A stretch of DNA of 64,000 nucleotides from DASZHJ01 sp035604335 (GCA_035604335.1 DATNIT010000074.1:1-64000); one strand, 5' to 3'. Shown: positions 1-9,367, counted from the first letter of the stretch. Notes: generated by a model from the letters alone, not told the origin. Program-made: numbers and translations.

Positions 1-357
1 AGGCCGCCGCGCCCACCGAAACAAATTGAAATGAAGGGGTCCCTCGTCGAGCACCGATCCATTGTACCGGGTGCGAGACGTGCTACGTCGGCTGCGCCGA
101 GGGCGCACTTGCCTCTGGTCTGGCTGCTATGGTCTCGGAACATCTGCTCGATCGTGCGAGCAGACATCCGAATGCCCCTTCGCAGTGATTCATATGGTAG
201 GCGACCCGCGTCGCACTTGGTGCCAAAGCTCAGCGGCACACACGGGGGAACGGATGGTGCCGCAGCCCATGTTGCTGATATTGTGCCGAGCGCAGAGAAG
301 TCGGCGGGGAACGGCACGAGCCGTCACTGTCTGGACAAGTTGAGGGAGATCGAGGTC
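1..357. other. Upstream non-coding region
   Basis: I see no convincing gene here. An open frame runs in phase into the downstream binding-protein gene, but its residues look like translated non-coding DNA, and a much better start with a ribosome binding site lies at 358. The region presumably holds the promoter of the first ABC operon; I could not pick out a clear -35/-10 pair. Confidence 0.5.
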
Positions 358-2034
358 ATGGCGCTGAAATCCTATACGGGATCAATTGCTCCCGAACAAT
401 CTGGTGAACCTCAAATCCGCGCAGTGGGACCGGAAACGCCATCGATCACGCGCCGCACCCTGTTCGGGCTCAGCGCGGGACTGGCGGCATCGGCCGCTCT
501 GGGGTTGCCCCCCGCCGCCGCGGCGACCCGGGGTGGCAAGATGATCTTCGGACGCTACCAGGATGCGATCTATCTCGACCCCGCGATGACCCAGATCAAT
601 CAGGAAATCTGGCTCCTCTCGAACCTCTTCGACAACCTTGTGCAGCTCGGCGCCGACGGCAAGACGGTGCAGCCCGCGCTGGCGACGAAGTGGGATTTCT
701 CGGCGGATGCGAAGACGGTGACCTTCACGCTCCGCGAGGGGGTCAAATTCGCCGACGGCTCACCGCTCACGGCCGAGGACATCAAGTTCACTCTCGACCG
801 CACGCGCGACCCCAAGATCGGTCTCTGGGGTAGCTTTCTCGCCGCCGTCGACACCATCGCGGTCCCCGACCCCGGTCATCTCGTGCTGACGCTGAAGACC
901 CCGATGCCGGCCCTGCTTCCGGTCTTGGCGATGTTCGCCTGCTGCACGCTGCCGAAGAACCTGATCATGGCGGAGCCCGGCGCCACGGTCGAAGACAAGG
1001 TCAAGAGCTTCATGGCGCATCCCATCGGCTCGGGCCCGTTTGTGCTCGCGGAGTGGCAGCGTAATCAGGTAATGCGCCTCAAGCGCAATCCCTACTATTG
1101 GAAGCAGGGCGAGGACGGCAAGAGCCTACCCTATATCGACGAGCTCGAGTTCCAGATCATCACCGACGACTCCACGCGCATCTTGAAGCTGCAGGCCGGA
1201 GAGATCCACGGCACCGAGCTCATTCCCTATCCGCGCGTCAAGGAGCTGCAGGGCGACCCCAACCTGCGCGTCGATCTCTGGCCGTCGACCAAGCGGGTAT
1301 TCTTCGTCATGAATGTGCGACCGACCCTCAAGAACGGCGCGCCCAACCCGCTCGGCGACGTGCGCGTGCGCCGCGCGCTCAACTACGCCGTGAATAAGGA
1401 GGCGCTCATCCAGATCACGACACAGGGTCTGGGTACTCCGATGCGCAGCTTCCTTGGTTCCTCGGTGCCGCTCTTCTACGGGCCGGCGCAGCCCTATCCC
1501 TACGATCTCGCCAAGGCGAAGGCGCTGCTTCAGGAGGCGGGCGTCGCCAACGGCCTCGAGCTCACGATCCTGACACTGGCCGGCAGCCTCGACGAATCCA
1601 GCGCCGCGGTCGCGGTGCAGCAGATGTGGGCGCAGGTCGGGGTCAAGCTGAACATCGAGCAGCTCGACGGCGCAACCCGCGGCGCTCGTTGGGTGGCGAA
1701 CGATTTTCAGCTGCGGTTTTTCGGCGCCACCGACGACGTCGGCGATCCGACCGAGGCGGGCTCGATCGCGGCCTACTATCCGCACAACGAGTGCCGCCAC
1801 AGCGGCTGGCAGGACAAACGCAGCGACGAGCTGTTCGTGCAGAGCGACCAGGAGCCCGATCCCGCGAAGCGGGCGGCCGAGTACAAGGAGATGCAGGAGG
1901 TGTTGAACGCGGCGGCGCCCTATCTCTTCCTCTACGAGGCGCCCTATCCGACCGCGTTCCGCAAGAACGCCAAGGGCTTCATACAGACGCCGCTCGGCAC
2001 CAATATATTCGAGCTCGCCTATCTCGAGCCGTGA
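358..2034 (+). CDS. ABC transporter substrate-binding protein, peptide/opine family (SBP_bac_5)
   Basis: The 558-residue protein is the periplasmic binding component of a Dpp/Opp-type importer. The ATG at 358 was chosen because GGGAG lies a few bases upstream and because it places a Tat-like signal at the N-terminus: TRRTLFG at residues 31-37, then a hydrophobic stretch ending in AAAA. The mature part has the family pattern: LDPAMTQINQE near the start, a lobe with TLREGVKFADGSPLTAEDIKF, and GSGPFVLAEW in the middle. It is the first gene of a six-gene run with the permeases and ATPases. The glycoside hydrolase gene that follows suggests an oligosaccharide or glycoside ligand rather than a peptide, but that is inference. 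Confidence 0.93.
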   Translation: MALKSYTGSIAPEQSGEPQIRAVGPETPSITRRTLFGLSAGLAASAALGLPPAAAATRGGKMIFGRYQDAIYLDPAMTQINQEIWLLSNLFDNLVQLGADGKTVQPALATKWDFSADAKTVTFTLREGVKFADGSPLTAEDIKFTLDRTRDPKIGLWGSFLAAVDTIAVPDPGHLVLTLKTPMPALLPVLAMFACCTLPKNLIMAEPGATVEDKVKSFMAHPIGSGPFVLAEWQRNQVMRLKRNPYYWKQGEDGKSLPYIDELEFQIITDDSTRILKLQAGEIHGTELIPYPRVKELQGDPNLRVDLWPSTKRVFFVMNVRPTLKNGAPNPLGDVRVRRALNYAVNKEALIQITTQGLGTPMRSFLGSSVPLFYGPAQPYPYDLAKAKALLQEAGVANGLELTILTLAGSLDESSAAVAVQQMWAQVGVKLNIEQLDGATRGARWVANDFQLRFFGATDDVGDPTEAGSIAAYYPHNECRHSGWQDKRSDELFVQSDQEPDPAKRAAEYKEMQEVLNAAAPYLFLYEAPYPTAFRKNAKGFIQTPLGTNIFELAYLEP

Positions 2035-2116
2035 GGCGTCGAAGCACTCGTCTTGCACGGTCTCATTCAGGTTCCAGCGGGATCCTTTTCTGTAGCAACG
2101 CTTTCGGAGCTTCCCG

Positions 2117-3457
2117 ATGCTGCGCGTATCGAAAATCAATCCTCGGTATTTCGCCGATGAGACCGGCAAGGCGATCTATCTCTCGGGATCCCACAGCTGG
2201 ATCAACTGCAAGGATTACCGCTACGACAACGGCACACTGTTGCCCTTCGATTACGCCGAGTATCTGAAGTTCCTCAAGAGGCACAATTTCAACTTCATCC
2301 GTCTCTGGACCTGGGATCTCGCGAGATCGCCTCAGCGTCTCGATTACTATGCCGATGTCATCTGGCATCGCTCGCCGTTCCCATGGCCGCGAACCGGGCC
2401 GGGCGAGGCGAATGACGGGCTACCCAAATTCGATCTCACGCGGTTCGACCAGGCATATTTCGACCGGATCCGCGCCCGCGTGATCGCGGCGGGAAAGCAC
2501 GGGGTCTACGTCTCGGTCATGCTGTTCAACGGCATCGACCACCTCACCTGCCGTATTCGCGGTACCGGCTTTCCCTTCGATCTCGGCAACAACGTCAACG
2601 GGATCGTGTGCGGCGGAACGCGCTCCCAGACCCTGCTGTCGCCGGCGGTGACGGCGATCCAGGAGGCCTATGTCCGCAAGGTGATCGACACCGTCAACGA
2701 CCTCGACAACGTGCTCTACGAGATCGCGAACGAAGCCGGCGACCATTCGATCGAGTGGCAGTACCACATGGTGACGTGCATCAAAGCGTATCAGGCGACA
2801 AAGCCGAACCAGCATCCGGTCGGCATTACGTCCATAACCGACGCCGACAACGGCACCTTGTTCGCCAGCCCGGCGGATTGGGTCTCGCCGAACCGCCATG
2901 ACGGCTTCGGCTATCCCTCCGAGCCGCCCTCGGCGGACGGCCGCAAGGTCGTGATCAACGACACCGACCATTCGTTCTTCTTCATCGGGCTGAAGGCGGC
3001 GGGGCAGGACGGGCAGCGCGAATGGGTGTGGAAGAATTTCACGCGCGGATACAACACCGCGTTCATGGACCCCTATCTCATGCCGTGGCCGAATCGCAAC
3101 GTGGTCGACGGGACCAAGCTCGATCCGTACTGGGAGGTGATTCGCGCCAATTTGACTTACACGCGCAACCTGGCGGACCGGCTGAACCTGGACGCGATGC
3201 AGCCGCGACCCGAGCTCGCATCGACCCGGTACTGCCTTGCCAACCCGGCGGCCGAGCGCGCCGCCTACGTCGTCTATCTTCCCGACCGGACACCGGCGAC
3301 GGTCGATCTCTGCGCGACGAGCGGCAAGCTCGGGGTCGAATGGTTCGATCCTTATCGCGGCACGACGACGGATGGCGGGATGGTCGACGGCGGCACCGTG
3401 CGATCCTTTGCTCCGAAGGTCGAGAAGGACGCCGTCCTCTATCTTTCACAGAGGTAA
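2117..3457 (+). CDS. Apiosidase-like glycoside hydrolase (DUF4038-type) with C-terminal collagen-binding-like domain
   Basis: The 446-residue protein begins with the pattern of apiosidase-like (DUF4038) enzymes: FADETGKAIYLSGSHSW, then NFIRLWTWD. A beta/alpha-barrel region with YEIANEAG at about residues 201-208 follows; its Asn-Glu pair (E206) resembles the acid/base site of clan GH-A. The last ~75 residues (YVVYLPDRTPATVDL to VEWFDPYRG) match the putative collagen-binding domain usually found behind DUF4038. No signal peptide is evident, so the enzyme is probably cytoplasmic and cuts imported glycosides. It sits between the binding-protein gene and the first permease gene, 3 bp ahead of the latter. 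The exact substrate is unknown. Confidence 0.82.
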   Translation: MLRVSKINPRYFADETGKAIYLSGSHSWINCKDYRYDNGTLLPFDYAEYLKFLKRHNFNFIRLWTWDLARSPQRLDYYADVIWHRSPFPWPRTGPGEANDGLPKFDLTRFDQAYFDRIRARVIAAGKHGVYVSVMLFNGIDHLTCRIRGTGFPFDLGNNVNGIVCGGTRSQTLLSPAVTAIQEAYVRKVIDTVNDLDNVLYEIANEAGDHSIEWQYHMVTCIKAYQATKPNQHPVGITSITDADNGTLFASPADWVSPNRHDGFGYPSEPPSADGRKVVINDTDHSFFFIGLKAAGQDGQREWVWKNFTRGYNTAFMDPYLMPWPNRNVVDGTKLDPYWEVIRANLTYTRNLADRLNLDAMQPRPELASTRYCLANPAAERAAYVVYLPDRTPATVDLCATSGKLGVEWFDPYRGTTTDGGMVDGGTVRSFAPKVEKDAVLYLSQR

Positions 3458-3460
3458 CCC

Positions 3461-4399
3461 GTGACTCGCGGCGGCTGGCTTGCAGCGCGGTTGCTGCAGA
3501 TCATTCCGACGCTGGTGATGATCGGGCTCATTACCTTCGTGCTCGCCCGGCTGCTGCCGGGCGACGTGGTGACCGCAATGCTCGGCGACCGTGGCTCCGA
3601 CGAGGCGATTGCCCAACTCACCCACCAGCTCGGGCTCGATCAGAACATCGCCGTTCAGCTGGTGGCTTATCTCGACGCCCTGCTGCACGGCCAATTCGGC
3701 ACGTCGCTCGCCTTCCACGCCCCGGTGACCGAGCTCATCGCCGAGCGCTTGCCTGTGACGCTCATGTTGACGGGAATGGCGATCGTCATCGCGTTGGTCC
3801 TGGCTGTGCCGCTCGCCTTCGTCGCCGCGCTGACCGTCAATCGCTGGCCCGACCTCGCGATCCGGAGTGTGTTCCAGATCGGCCTTTCGTCGCCGATCTT
3901 CTATGTCGGCCTCTTGCTGTTGACCATGCTCTCGGCTTGGCTGCGCGTCTTCCCGGTGGGCGGCTACGGCGACACGCTCGCCGACCGCCTCTATCATCTG
4001 TTCCTGCCGGCCTTGACCCTGGCGTTCAGCCTGGCAGCCATCCTCATGCGCAATCTGCGCGCCTCGATCCTTCAGGTTCTGCACGCCGAGTTCGTTGACT
4101 TCGCGCGAGCCAAAGGCCTGCGGTCGCGCGTCATTCTGGCTCGCCACGTTCTACGCAACGCGCTGATCGCGACGGTCACGTTGGTCGGATTGCATATCGG
4201 CTCGCTGATCGGCGGCGCGGTGGTCACCGAGAGCGTCTTCGCGGTGCCCGGCGTCGGCCGGCTGATGGTCGATTCCATCTTCGCGCGAGACTACCCGGTT
4301 ATCCAGGCGTTGACGCTGGTGCTCGCGGTCCTGGTGTCGCTCGCCTTCCTGGTCACAGACCTCGTGCAGATGTGGCTCGATCCCCGGATCGGAGCATGA
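3461..4399 (+). CDS. ABC transporter permease, DppB type
   Basis: The 312-residue inner-membrane permease starts at a GTG 3 bp after the hydrolase stop. It opens with the DppB signature GGWLAARLLQIIPTLVMIGL and LLPGDVVTAMLGD, and has about six membrane segments. Near the C-terminus is the EAA-like loop (FVDFARAKGLRSRVILARHV), which contacts the ATPases. Its stop overlaps the next start by 4 bp (ATGA), indicating translational coupling. It forms the channel with the following DppC-type permease. Confidence 0.93.
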   Translation: MTRGGWLAARLLQIIPTLVMIGLITFVLARLLPGDVVTAMLGDRGSDEAIAQLTHQLGLDQNIAVQLVAYLDALLHGQFGTSLAFHAPVTELIAERLPVTLMLTGMAIVIALVLAVPLAFVAALTVNRWPDLAIRSVFQIGLSSPIFYVGLLLLTMLSAWLRVFPVGGYGDTLADRLYHLFLPALTLAFSLAAILMRNLRASILQVLHAEFVDFARAKGLRSRVILARHVLRNALIATVTLVGLHIGSLIGGAVVTESVFAVPGVGRLMVDSIFARDYPVIQALTLVLAVLVSLAFLVTDLVQMWLDPRIGA

Positions 4400-5208
4400 G
4401 GGTGCGGCAGGTGCGCGCGCCTCTGGTGGCGGGCCTGCTGATCCTCGCGGTATTGCTCGCCTTCGCGGCGTTTCCGGGATGGATCGCGCCCTACGATCCC
4501 ATCGGCTTCGATTTCACGGCGTTGCTAGCCCCCCCGAGCTGGTCGCACCCGTTCGGCACCGATCAGTTCGGGCGAGACATTCTGTCGCGAACCATTGCGT
4601 CATCGGGCATCGATCTGCAGATCGCGATTTTCGCGACCGTCGGCCCGCTCCTGATCGGCGGCTCGATCGGGCTTTTCGTCGGCTACGCCGGCGGCATTGC
4701 CGATGCCGTCTTCGGGCGGTTCGCGGACCTGGTCGTGACCTTCCCGTTTCTCGTCCTGGTGATCGCGATCGTGGCCGTGCTCGGCCCCGGCCTGCTCAAC
4801 ATGTATATCGCCGTCGCTTGCGTCGGGTGGGTCGCCTACGCCCGCCTCATGCGCGGCGAGGTGATGGTGCAGAAGGCTAGCGACTACGTCGCAGCCGCCC
4901 GGGTCCTCGGCTACGGCACCTTGCGCATCGTGCTGCGACACATCCTCCCCAACGCGGCGCGGCCCGTCCTGGTCTATCTCGTCTCGGACATGGCGCTGGC
5001 GATCCTTTTGGGCTCCAGCCTCGGCTATCTCGGGCTCGGCGCGCAGCCGCCCGCCGCCGAGTGGGGCGTGCTGATCGCCGACGGAAAGAATTTCCTCAGT
5101 CAGGCGCCGTGGATTGCCCTCTTCCCCGGGGTCGTCATCGTCCTCGCCGGGCTCGGTTTCAGCCTGACCGGAGACGGGCTGGCCGATCTCCTCGAGGTGC
5201 GCCGGTGA
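4396..5208 (+). CDS. ABC transporter permease, DppC type
   Basis: The 270-residue permease starts at the ATG inside the ATGA overlap with the previous gene, which gives the expected family length. DppC hallmarks are PYDPIGFDF, HPFGTDQFGRDILSR in the N-terminal third, and the EAA loop (DYVAAARVLGYGTLRIVLRH) around residue 165. Five to six hydrophobic segments are visible. The C-terminus GDGLADLLEVRR is typical of the family. It overlaps the next gene by 4 bp (GTGA). Confidence 0.93.
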   Translation: MRVRQVRAPLVAGLLILAVLLAFAAFPGWIAPYDPIGFDFTALLAPPSWSHPFGTDQFGRDILSRTIASSGIDLQIAIFATVGPLLIGGSIGLFVGYAGGIADAVFGRFADLVVTFPFLVLVIAIVAVLGPGLLNMYIAVACVGWVAYARLMRGEVMVQKASDYVAAARVLGYGTLRIVLRHILPNAARPVLVYLVSDMALAILLGSSLGYLGLGAQPPAAEWGVLIADGKNFLSQAPWIALFPGVVIVLAGLGFSLTGDGLADLLEVRR

Positions 5209-6200
5209 GCGTGCCGATCCTCGATGTGCGCGGCCTCGATGTTGTCTTTCGGACCGGACGGGGCGCGGTGCACGCCGTCGACGGCGTCGACATCACGGTC
5301 GCCGCGGGAGAGGTGGTCGGCCTGGTCGGCGAGTCCGGTTCCGGCAAGAGCGTCACGCTGCGCGCCATCCTGCGCCTGTTGCACGAGAACGCCGAGATCG
5401 GCGGCCGCGTGCTTTGGCGCGGCGAGGATCTGCTTGCGATGCCGGCGGAGCGGCTGCGCTCCGTACGCGGCCGCGAGATCGCCGTGGTGTTTCAGGAGCC
5501 GATGTCGGCGCTCAACCCCGTGCTGCCGATCGGCCTGCAGATCGACGAGGTGATGGCGGCTCACTTCGGGCGAAGCCGCGAGATGAGCCGCGCGGCACGG
5601 CGGGCGCGGGCGCTGGAGTTGCTCGATCTCGTCGGCATCGCGTCGGCCGCCGAGCGCCTCGATCAGTATCCGCACGAATTCTCCGGCGGCATGCGCCAGC
5701 GCGCAATGATCGCTATCGCGCTCGCGGCCGAGCCGGCGCTGCTGCTGGCCGACGAGCCGACCACCGCGCTCGACGTCACCATACAGGACCAGATCCTGAA
5801 GCTCCTGCTGCGCCTCGGGCGCGAGCTCGAGATGGCGCTGTTGCTGGTCACGCATGATTTCGGCGTGGTCGCCGAGACCTGCGACCGCGTGGCGGTGATG
5901 TACGCTGGGCGTCTTTGCGAAGTGGGCGGCGTGGCCGACGTCTTCCGGCGTCCCCTTCACGCCTATACGGCGGCGCTGCTCGGCTCGATCCCCGGGGAAG
6001 GCCTCGCGCGGAGCATGCTGACACCGATCCCGGGTCAACCGCCTCGGATCGACAGGCCGTTTCCCGGCTGCGCTTTCGCGCCGCGCTGCGCCTATGTCGA
6101 GCCCCGCTGCCACGACGAGCGGCCTCCCTTCACGACCTTGGCTCCGGATCACGGCAGCGCCTGCCATGCCTCAGCACGCCTGCCGGAGCGGGCACAATGA
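5205..6200 (+). CDS. ABC transporter ATP-binding protein, DppD/OppD type
   Basis: The 331-residue ATPase starts at the GTG that overlaps the previous stop. It has Walker A GESGSGKS, Q-loop region VVFQEPMSALNP, signature FSGGMRQR, Walker B LLLADEPTTALD and H-loop VTHDFGVV. The C-terminal OppD-specific extension carries the PGCAFAPRCAYVEPRC cysteine motif, which in this subfamily can bind an iron-sulfur cluster. It pairs with the next ATPase, whose ATG overlaps this stop by 4 bp. Confidence 0.94.
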   Translation: MSVPILDVRGLDVVFRTGRGAVHAVDGVDITVAAGEVVGLVGESGSGKSVTLRAILRLLHENAEIGGRVLWRGEDLLAMPAERLRSVRGREIAVVFQEPMSALNPVLPIGLQIDEVMAAHFGRSREMSRAARRARALELLDLVGIASAAERLDQYPHEFSGGMRQRAMIAIALAAEPALLLADEPTTALDVTIQDQILKLLLRLGRELEMALLLVTHDFGVVAETCDRVAVMYAGRLCEVGGVADVFRRPLHAYTAALLGSIPGEGLARSMLTPIPGQPPRIDRPFPGCAFAPRCAYVEPRCHDERPPFTTLAPDHGSACHASARLPERAQ

Positions 6201-7186
6201 CGCTGCTCGAGATCGAGCATCTTTCCAAGCGCTTCACCGGAAGGCGCACCGTGGCTAGCTTGCTGCGCGGTCGCGTCCGGCCGGTGGTTCGCGCCGTCGA
6301 GGATGTCAGCTTCGAGGTCGGCCGCGGCGAGGCGCTGGGCATCGTCGGCGAATCCGGCTGCGGCAAGTCGACGCTCGCCCGCTGCCTCGTCCGGCTGCAC
6401 GAGCCCGATGCCGGCACCATGCGTTTCGAGGGCAGCGACGTGCTGGCGCTCAACGCCGCGTCGCGCCGCCGCTACAACCGCCAGGTCCAAATGGTGTTCC
6501 AGGATCCCTTCGGCTCGCTCAATCCTCGCATGACCGCGGGCCAGGCGTTGGCCGAGGCGCTTGCGGTGCATCGCATCGTGCCGTCCTCGCGCATCCGATC
6601 GCGCGTGGGTGAGCTGCTCGACGACGTCCATCTGCCGCCCGGCGCGGCCGAGCGTTATCCGCATGAATTCTCCGGCGGCCAGCGCCAGCGCGTCGGGATC
6701 GCCCGCGCGCTCGCGGTCGAGCCGACAGTCCTGATCGCAGACGAGCCCGTGTCGGCGCTCGATGTCTCGGTCCAGGCGCAGATCGTCAACTTGCTCCTCG
6801 AGCTGCAGCAGCGGCTCGGCCTAACTCTGATCTTCATCACCCATGACTTGCGGCTGGTGAAGCACCTGAGCCATCGCGTCGCCGTGATGTATCTCGGCCG
6901 CATTGTGGAGATCGGACCCACAGCCGAGCTATTCACAAACCCCCGCCACCCCTACACACAGGCGTTGATCCGCGCCGCTCCGCAGGTACGACCGGGCAGG
7001 CGGACCGTCGAGGATGCCGTTCGAGGCGAGCTTCCGAGTCCCCTTGCGCCGCCGCCCGGCTGCGCCTTCCATCCTCGCTGCCCGATCGCAGAGTCGGGGT
7101 GCGCTCGCGAGGCGCCGGTCCTCGATCAGCGCGGCGGCACCTGGCCGGTTGCTTGCCATCTCGCAAGCCCGCGGTCGACCGTGTAG
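6197..7186 (+). CDS. ABC transporter ATP-binding protein, DppF/OppF type
   Basis: The 329-residue second ATPase of the importer has Walker A GESGCGKST, FQDPFGSLNPRMT, signature FSGGQRQRVGIARAL, Walker B VLIADEPVSALDVSVQAQ and ITHDLRLV. The C-terminal PPGCAFHPRCPIAESGC motif is the OppF-type cysteine cluster. It is the last gene of the operon; about 490 bp without a gene follow. Confidence 0.94.
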   Translation: MTLLEIEHLSKRFTGRRTVASLLRGRVRPVVRAVEDVSFEVGRGEALGIVGESGCGKSTLARCLVRLHEPDAGTMRFEGSDVLALNAASRRRYNRQVQMVFQDPFGSLNPRMTAGQALAEALAVHRIVPSSRIRSRVGELLDDVHLPPGAAERYPHEFSGGQRQRVGIARALAVEPTVLIADEPVSALDVSVQAQIVNLLLELQQRLGLTLIFITHDLRLVKHLSHRVAVMYLGRIVEIGPTAELFTNPRHPYTQALIRAAPQVRPGRRTVEDAVRGELPSPLAPPPGCAFHPRCPIAESGCAREAPVLDQRGGTWPVACHLASPRSTV

Positions 7187-7677
7187 ATCAAGCGTTTGGT
7201 GAGCCAACCCCCTGGACCGGAGTGAGAAGATCGCGAGCCGAGGTCTGGAATGGGTCGTCAGCGGTAAACAAGCGATGTCCGCGCTTCGTCGGGTCGACCC
7301 TAGACAACGGACGTTCCAGGCAACCGCTGCTTAGGTCGCTCGGTGCCATAACCGGAAATTTCTCGGCACTAATTTGCCCGGTCTGAATTGTCGGCGCACG
7401 ATCCAGGATCACCATTGCACGGCCGACGGCAAGTTTTGCTTCTCTCTGGCCGAGGATGACTGCCGCCATCAAGGAGTCGTTATTGAGGTCGAAATAATGA
7501 TCCTCGATAACGGCCCTCCGGTGTGAGCGCCCCCGTGAAATCAGACCGGCTCGGCTCCGCGTGCGCGGGAAGATCCCGTCTGCTACCATGGTTTCCGCGC
7601 GAGCAGATGAGCGATGATCACGCGAGCTGCTGGATGGTGGCACGTTTGGCGAATTCTCTGGCCGCTCGGATTGAGAC
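7187..7677. other. Intergenic region with a degenerate dispersed repeat
   Basis: No gene is supported in this 490-bp stretch. It contains one copy of a short repeat (7251-7283) that recurs at 9300-9332. Translations in several frames look like the pseudo-peptides typical of degenerate intergenic repeats in alphaproteobacteria. The promoter of the downstream adenylating-enzyme gene probably lies near its 3' end. Confidence 0.5.
7251..7283. repeat. Dispersed repeat, copy 1
   Basis: This 33-bp segment begins TGGGTCGTCAGCGGTAA and ends CGATGTCCGCG. It differs from the copy at 9300-9332 at only two positions. Imperfectly complementary bases (CGGACGTTCC) follow about 20 bp later, as in the better-preserved second copy. 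Confidence 0.7.
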
Positions 7678-9045
7678 ATGAGAATCCCCGTCGCGGCACC
7701 GACCGCCCACGGGCGCCGGTTGCGCGCGGTCACCGATCAGCTTGAGGAATCGCAATGGTGGTCGCCTGACCTTTTGCAGGGGTACCAGTTCGGCCAGCTC
7801 GAGCGTCTCCTCGCGCATGCCCACGAGACCGTGCCGTTCTATCGGACACGGCTCGCCGCTGCCGGCTATCGACCGGGCCAGGCGATCACGCCAGAATTCT
7901 GGCGGAGCCTGCCGCTGCTCGAGCGCCGCGACCTCCAGGATCAAGGCGACGCGCTCAAGAGCACGAGCGTACCAGCCGAGCATGGCGGCACCTTCAAAAT
8001 CAGCACCTCAGGCTCGACCGCGACGCCGGTCTCGGTCTGGCGAAGCGACCTGCAGGCGCTGATCCTGGGTGCGGTGGTCCTGCGCAAAGTGCTTTGGCAG
8101 TCTTGGGATTTCCGGCTGAAGCTCGGCGCGGTCATTGCGACTGAAGACGGCGCCTCGTTCGGACCCGCGGGCCAGTGCTATCCCGATTGGGGATGGCCGA
8201 GCGCGCTGGTGTACCAGACCGGGCCGGCGGTCGTGCTCGACCTCGGCGTGACCGTCGTCGAGATCGCGGAGTGGCTGCTGCGCGAGCAGCCGGACTATCT
8301 GAGAATTTACCCCGTGCTACTGAAGGACCTGAGCTTCCACTTTATGGACCGAGGTCTCATTCCGCCGCGCCTCAAGGGTATCATGTGCGGCGCGGAGGTG
8401 ATCACATCCGATCTGCGCGAGCTCGTCCGGCGCGTGTTCGGCCTCGAGCTCTTCGCGTCTTATGGTGCGCGCGAGGCCGGCACCATCGCACTGCAATGCC
8501 CCGAGCGCGAGCATTACCACGTCCAGGCCGAGGTCACGCTGGTCGAAGTTCTCGATGACGAGGGCAAGCCCTGTGCGCCCGGCGAGACCGGCACCGTGGT
8601 CGTGACGCCGCTCCAGGGTTTCGCATCACCGCTGATTCGGTATGTGATCGGCGACCGCGCGGTGGTCGGGGCTTCTTGCCCTTGCGGCCGCCCGCACCCG
8701 GTACTCGCGCAGGTCGTGGGCCGCACGCGCCACCACCTCGTCCTGCCGTCGGGAGCGCGCCGCTGCAACTTCGACGCGCTCGCCTTCTGGCAATTTGACG
8801 ACATCCGGCAGTACCAGATCGTCCAGAAGAGCTTCCACGATCTCGAGGTGAGGCTGGTGGTTCGCCGTCCCCTGACGGAGGAGGTCAAGGCCGAGGTCGC
8901 CCGGCGGCTCAAGACCACCACCAGCGAGCATTTCTCGGTCGCGTTCACTTATCACGACTCGATCCCGCGTACGCCCAGCGGGAAATTTCGGGATTTCGTG
9001 TGCGAAGTTGCAGCGGACGCGCCGGGCGCGGTCGGCCATGCGTGA
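7678..9045 (+). CDS. PaaK-like AMP-forming acyl/aryl-CoA ligase (phenylacetate-CoA ligase/CapK family)
   Basis: The 455-residue protein belongs to the adenylate-forming enzymes related to phenylacetate-CoA ligase. The phosphate-binding loop is STSGSTATPVSV near residue 105. The family pattern YGAREAGTIALQCPEREHYHVQAE lies near residue 260, and the C-terminal part has GRTRHHLVLPSG and the terminal TPSGKFRDF motif with the catalytic Lys. The expected reaction is ATP-dependent activation of a carboxylic acid, usually to a CoA thioester; some relatives act in polysaccharide synthesis (CapK). No paa genes lie nearby, so the substrate is open. The ribosome binding site is weak; the start is the first plausible ATG of the frame. 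Confidence 0.82.
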   Translation: MRIPVAAPTAHGRRLRAVTDQLEESQWWSPDLLQGYQFGQLERLLAHAHETVPFYRTRLAAAGYRPGQAITPEFWRSLPLLERRDLQDQGDALKSTSVPAEHGGTFKISTSGSTATPVSVWRSDLQALILGAVVLRKVLWQSWDFRLKLGAVIATEDGASFGPAGQCYPDWGWPSALVYQTGPAVVLDLGVTVVEIAEWLLREQPDYLRIYPVLLKDLSFHFMDRGLIPPRLKGIMCGAEVITSDLRELVRRVFGLELFASYGAREAGTIALQCPEREHYHVQAEVTLVEVLDDEGKPCAPGETGTVVVTPLQGFASPLIRYVIGDRAVVGASCPCGRPHPVLAQVVGRTRHHLVLPSGARRCNFDALAFWQFDDIRQYQIVQKSFHDLEVRLVVRRPLTEEVKAEVARRLKTTTSEHFSVAFTYHDSIPRTPSGKFRDFVCEVAADAPGAVGHA

Positions 9046-9299
9046 CCGGAGCGCGCCATGAGACTGGCTGATGCCGCGGCTGAGCGTGCCGCGCTGGCAG
9101 AATGGACTGGGTTCAGACTTTAGGACCAATAGCCCAAAGGCAGTAGTGCGGCCCGAGCCCGTTCGACGTCCGCTTCTGCTCTCTATGAGCAGACCTCTAC
9201 ACGCCAAGACAGCCCGTCGGGAGAGTGCCAATCCGAAAATTCGCCATAACGGGCGGGAGATTCATCGTGATTCAGACAGTGGCTGGGCGATGTCTCATG

Positions 9300-9332
9300 T
9301 GGGTCGTCAGCGGTAATCAGGCGATGTCCGCG
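9300..9332. repeat. Dispersed repeat, copy 2
   Basis: This copy matches 7251-7283 at 31 of 33 positions. It overlaps the left arm of the hairpin at 9320-9367. The two copies bracket the adenylating-enzyme gene. Confidence 0.7.
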
Positions 9333-9367
9333 GCAGGTCAGCTCATCCGCGACAAGCGGACATCGCC
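9320..9367. repeat. Perfect 12-bp inverted repeat (hairpin)
   Basis: GGCGATGTCCGC at 9320-9331 is the exact reverse complement of GCGGACATCGCC at 9356-9367, with a 24-bp loop. It sits inside repeat copy 2. No T-run follows, so it looks more like a mobile or structural repeat than a rho-independent terminator. Confidence 0.7.

Noticed and set aside
31..357. In-frame N-terminal extension of the first binding protein
   Set aside because: The extension has no protein-like features, while the ATG at 358 has a ribosome binding site and gives a proper Tat signal.
1126..2169. Long minus-strand open frame opposite the first binding protein
   Set aside because: It is an antisense shadow: the plus strand carries a full-length family match, and the shadow's residue mix (R, L, H, V, E) is typical of high-GC complementary frames.
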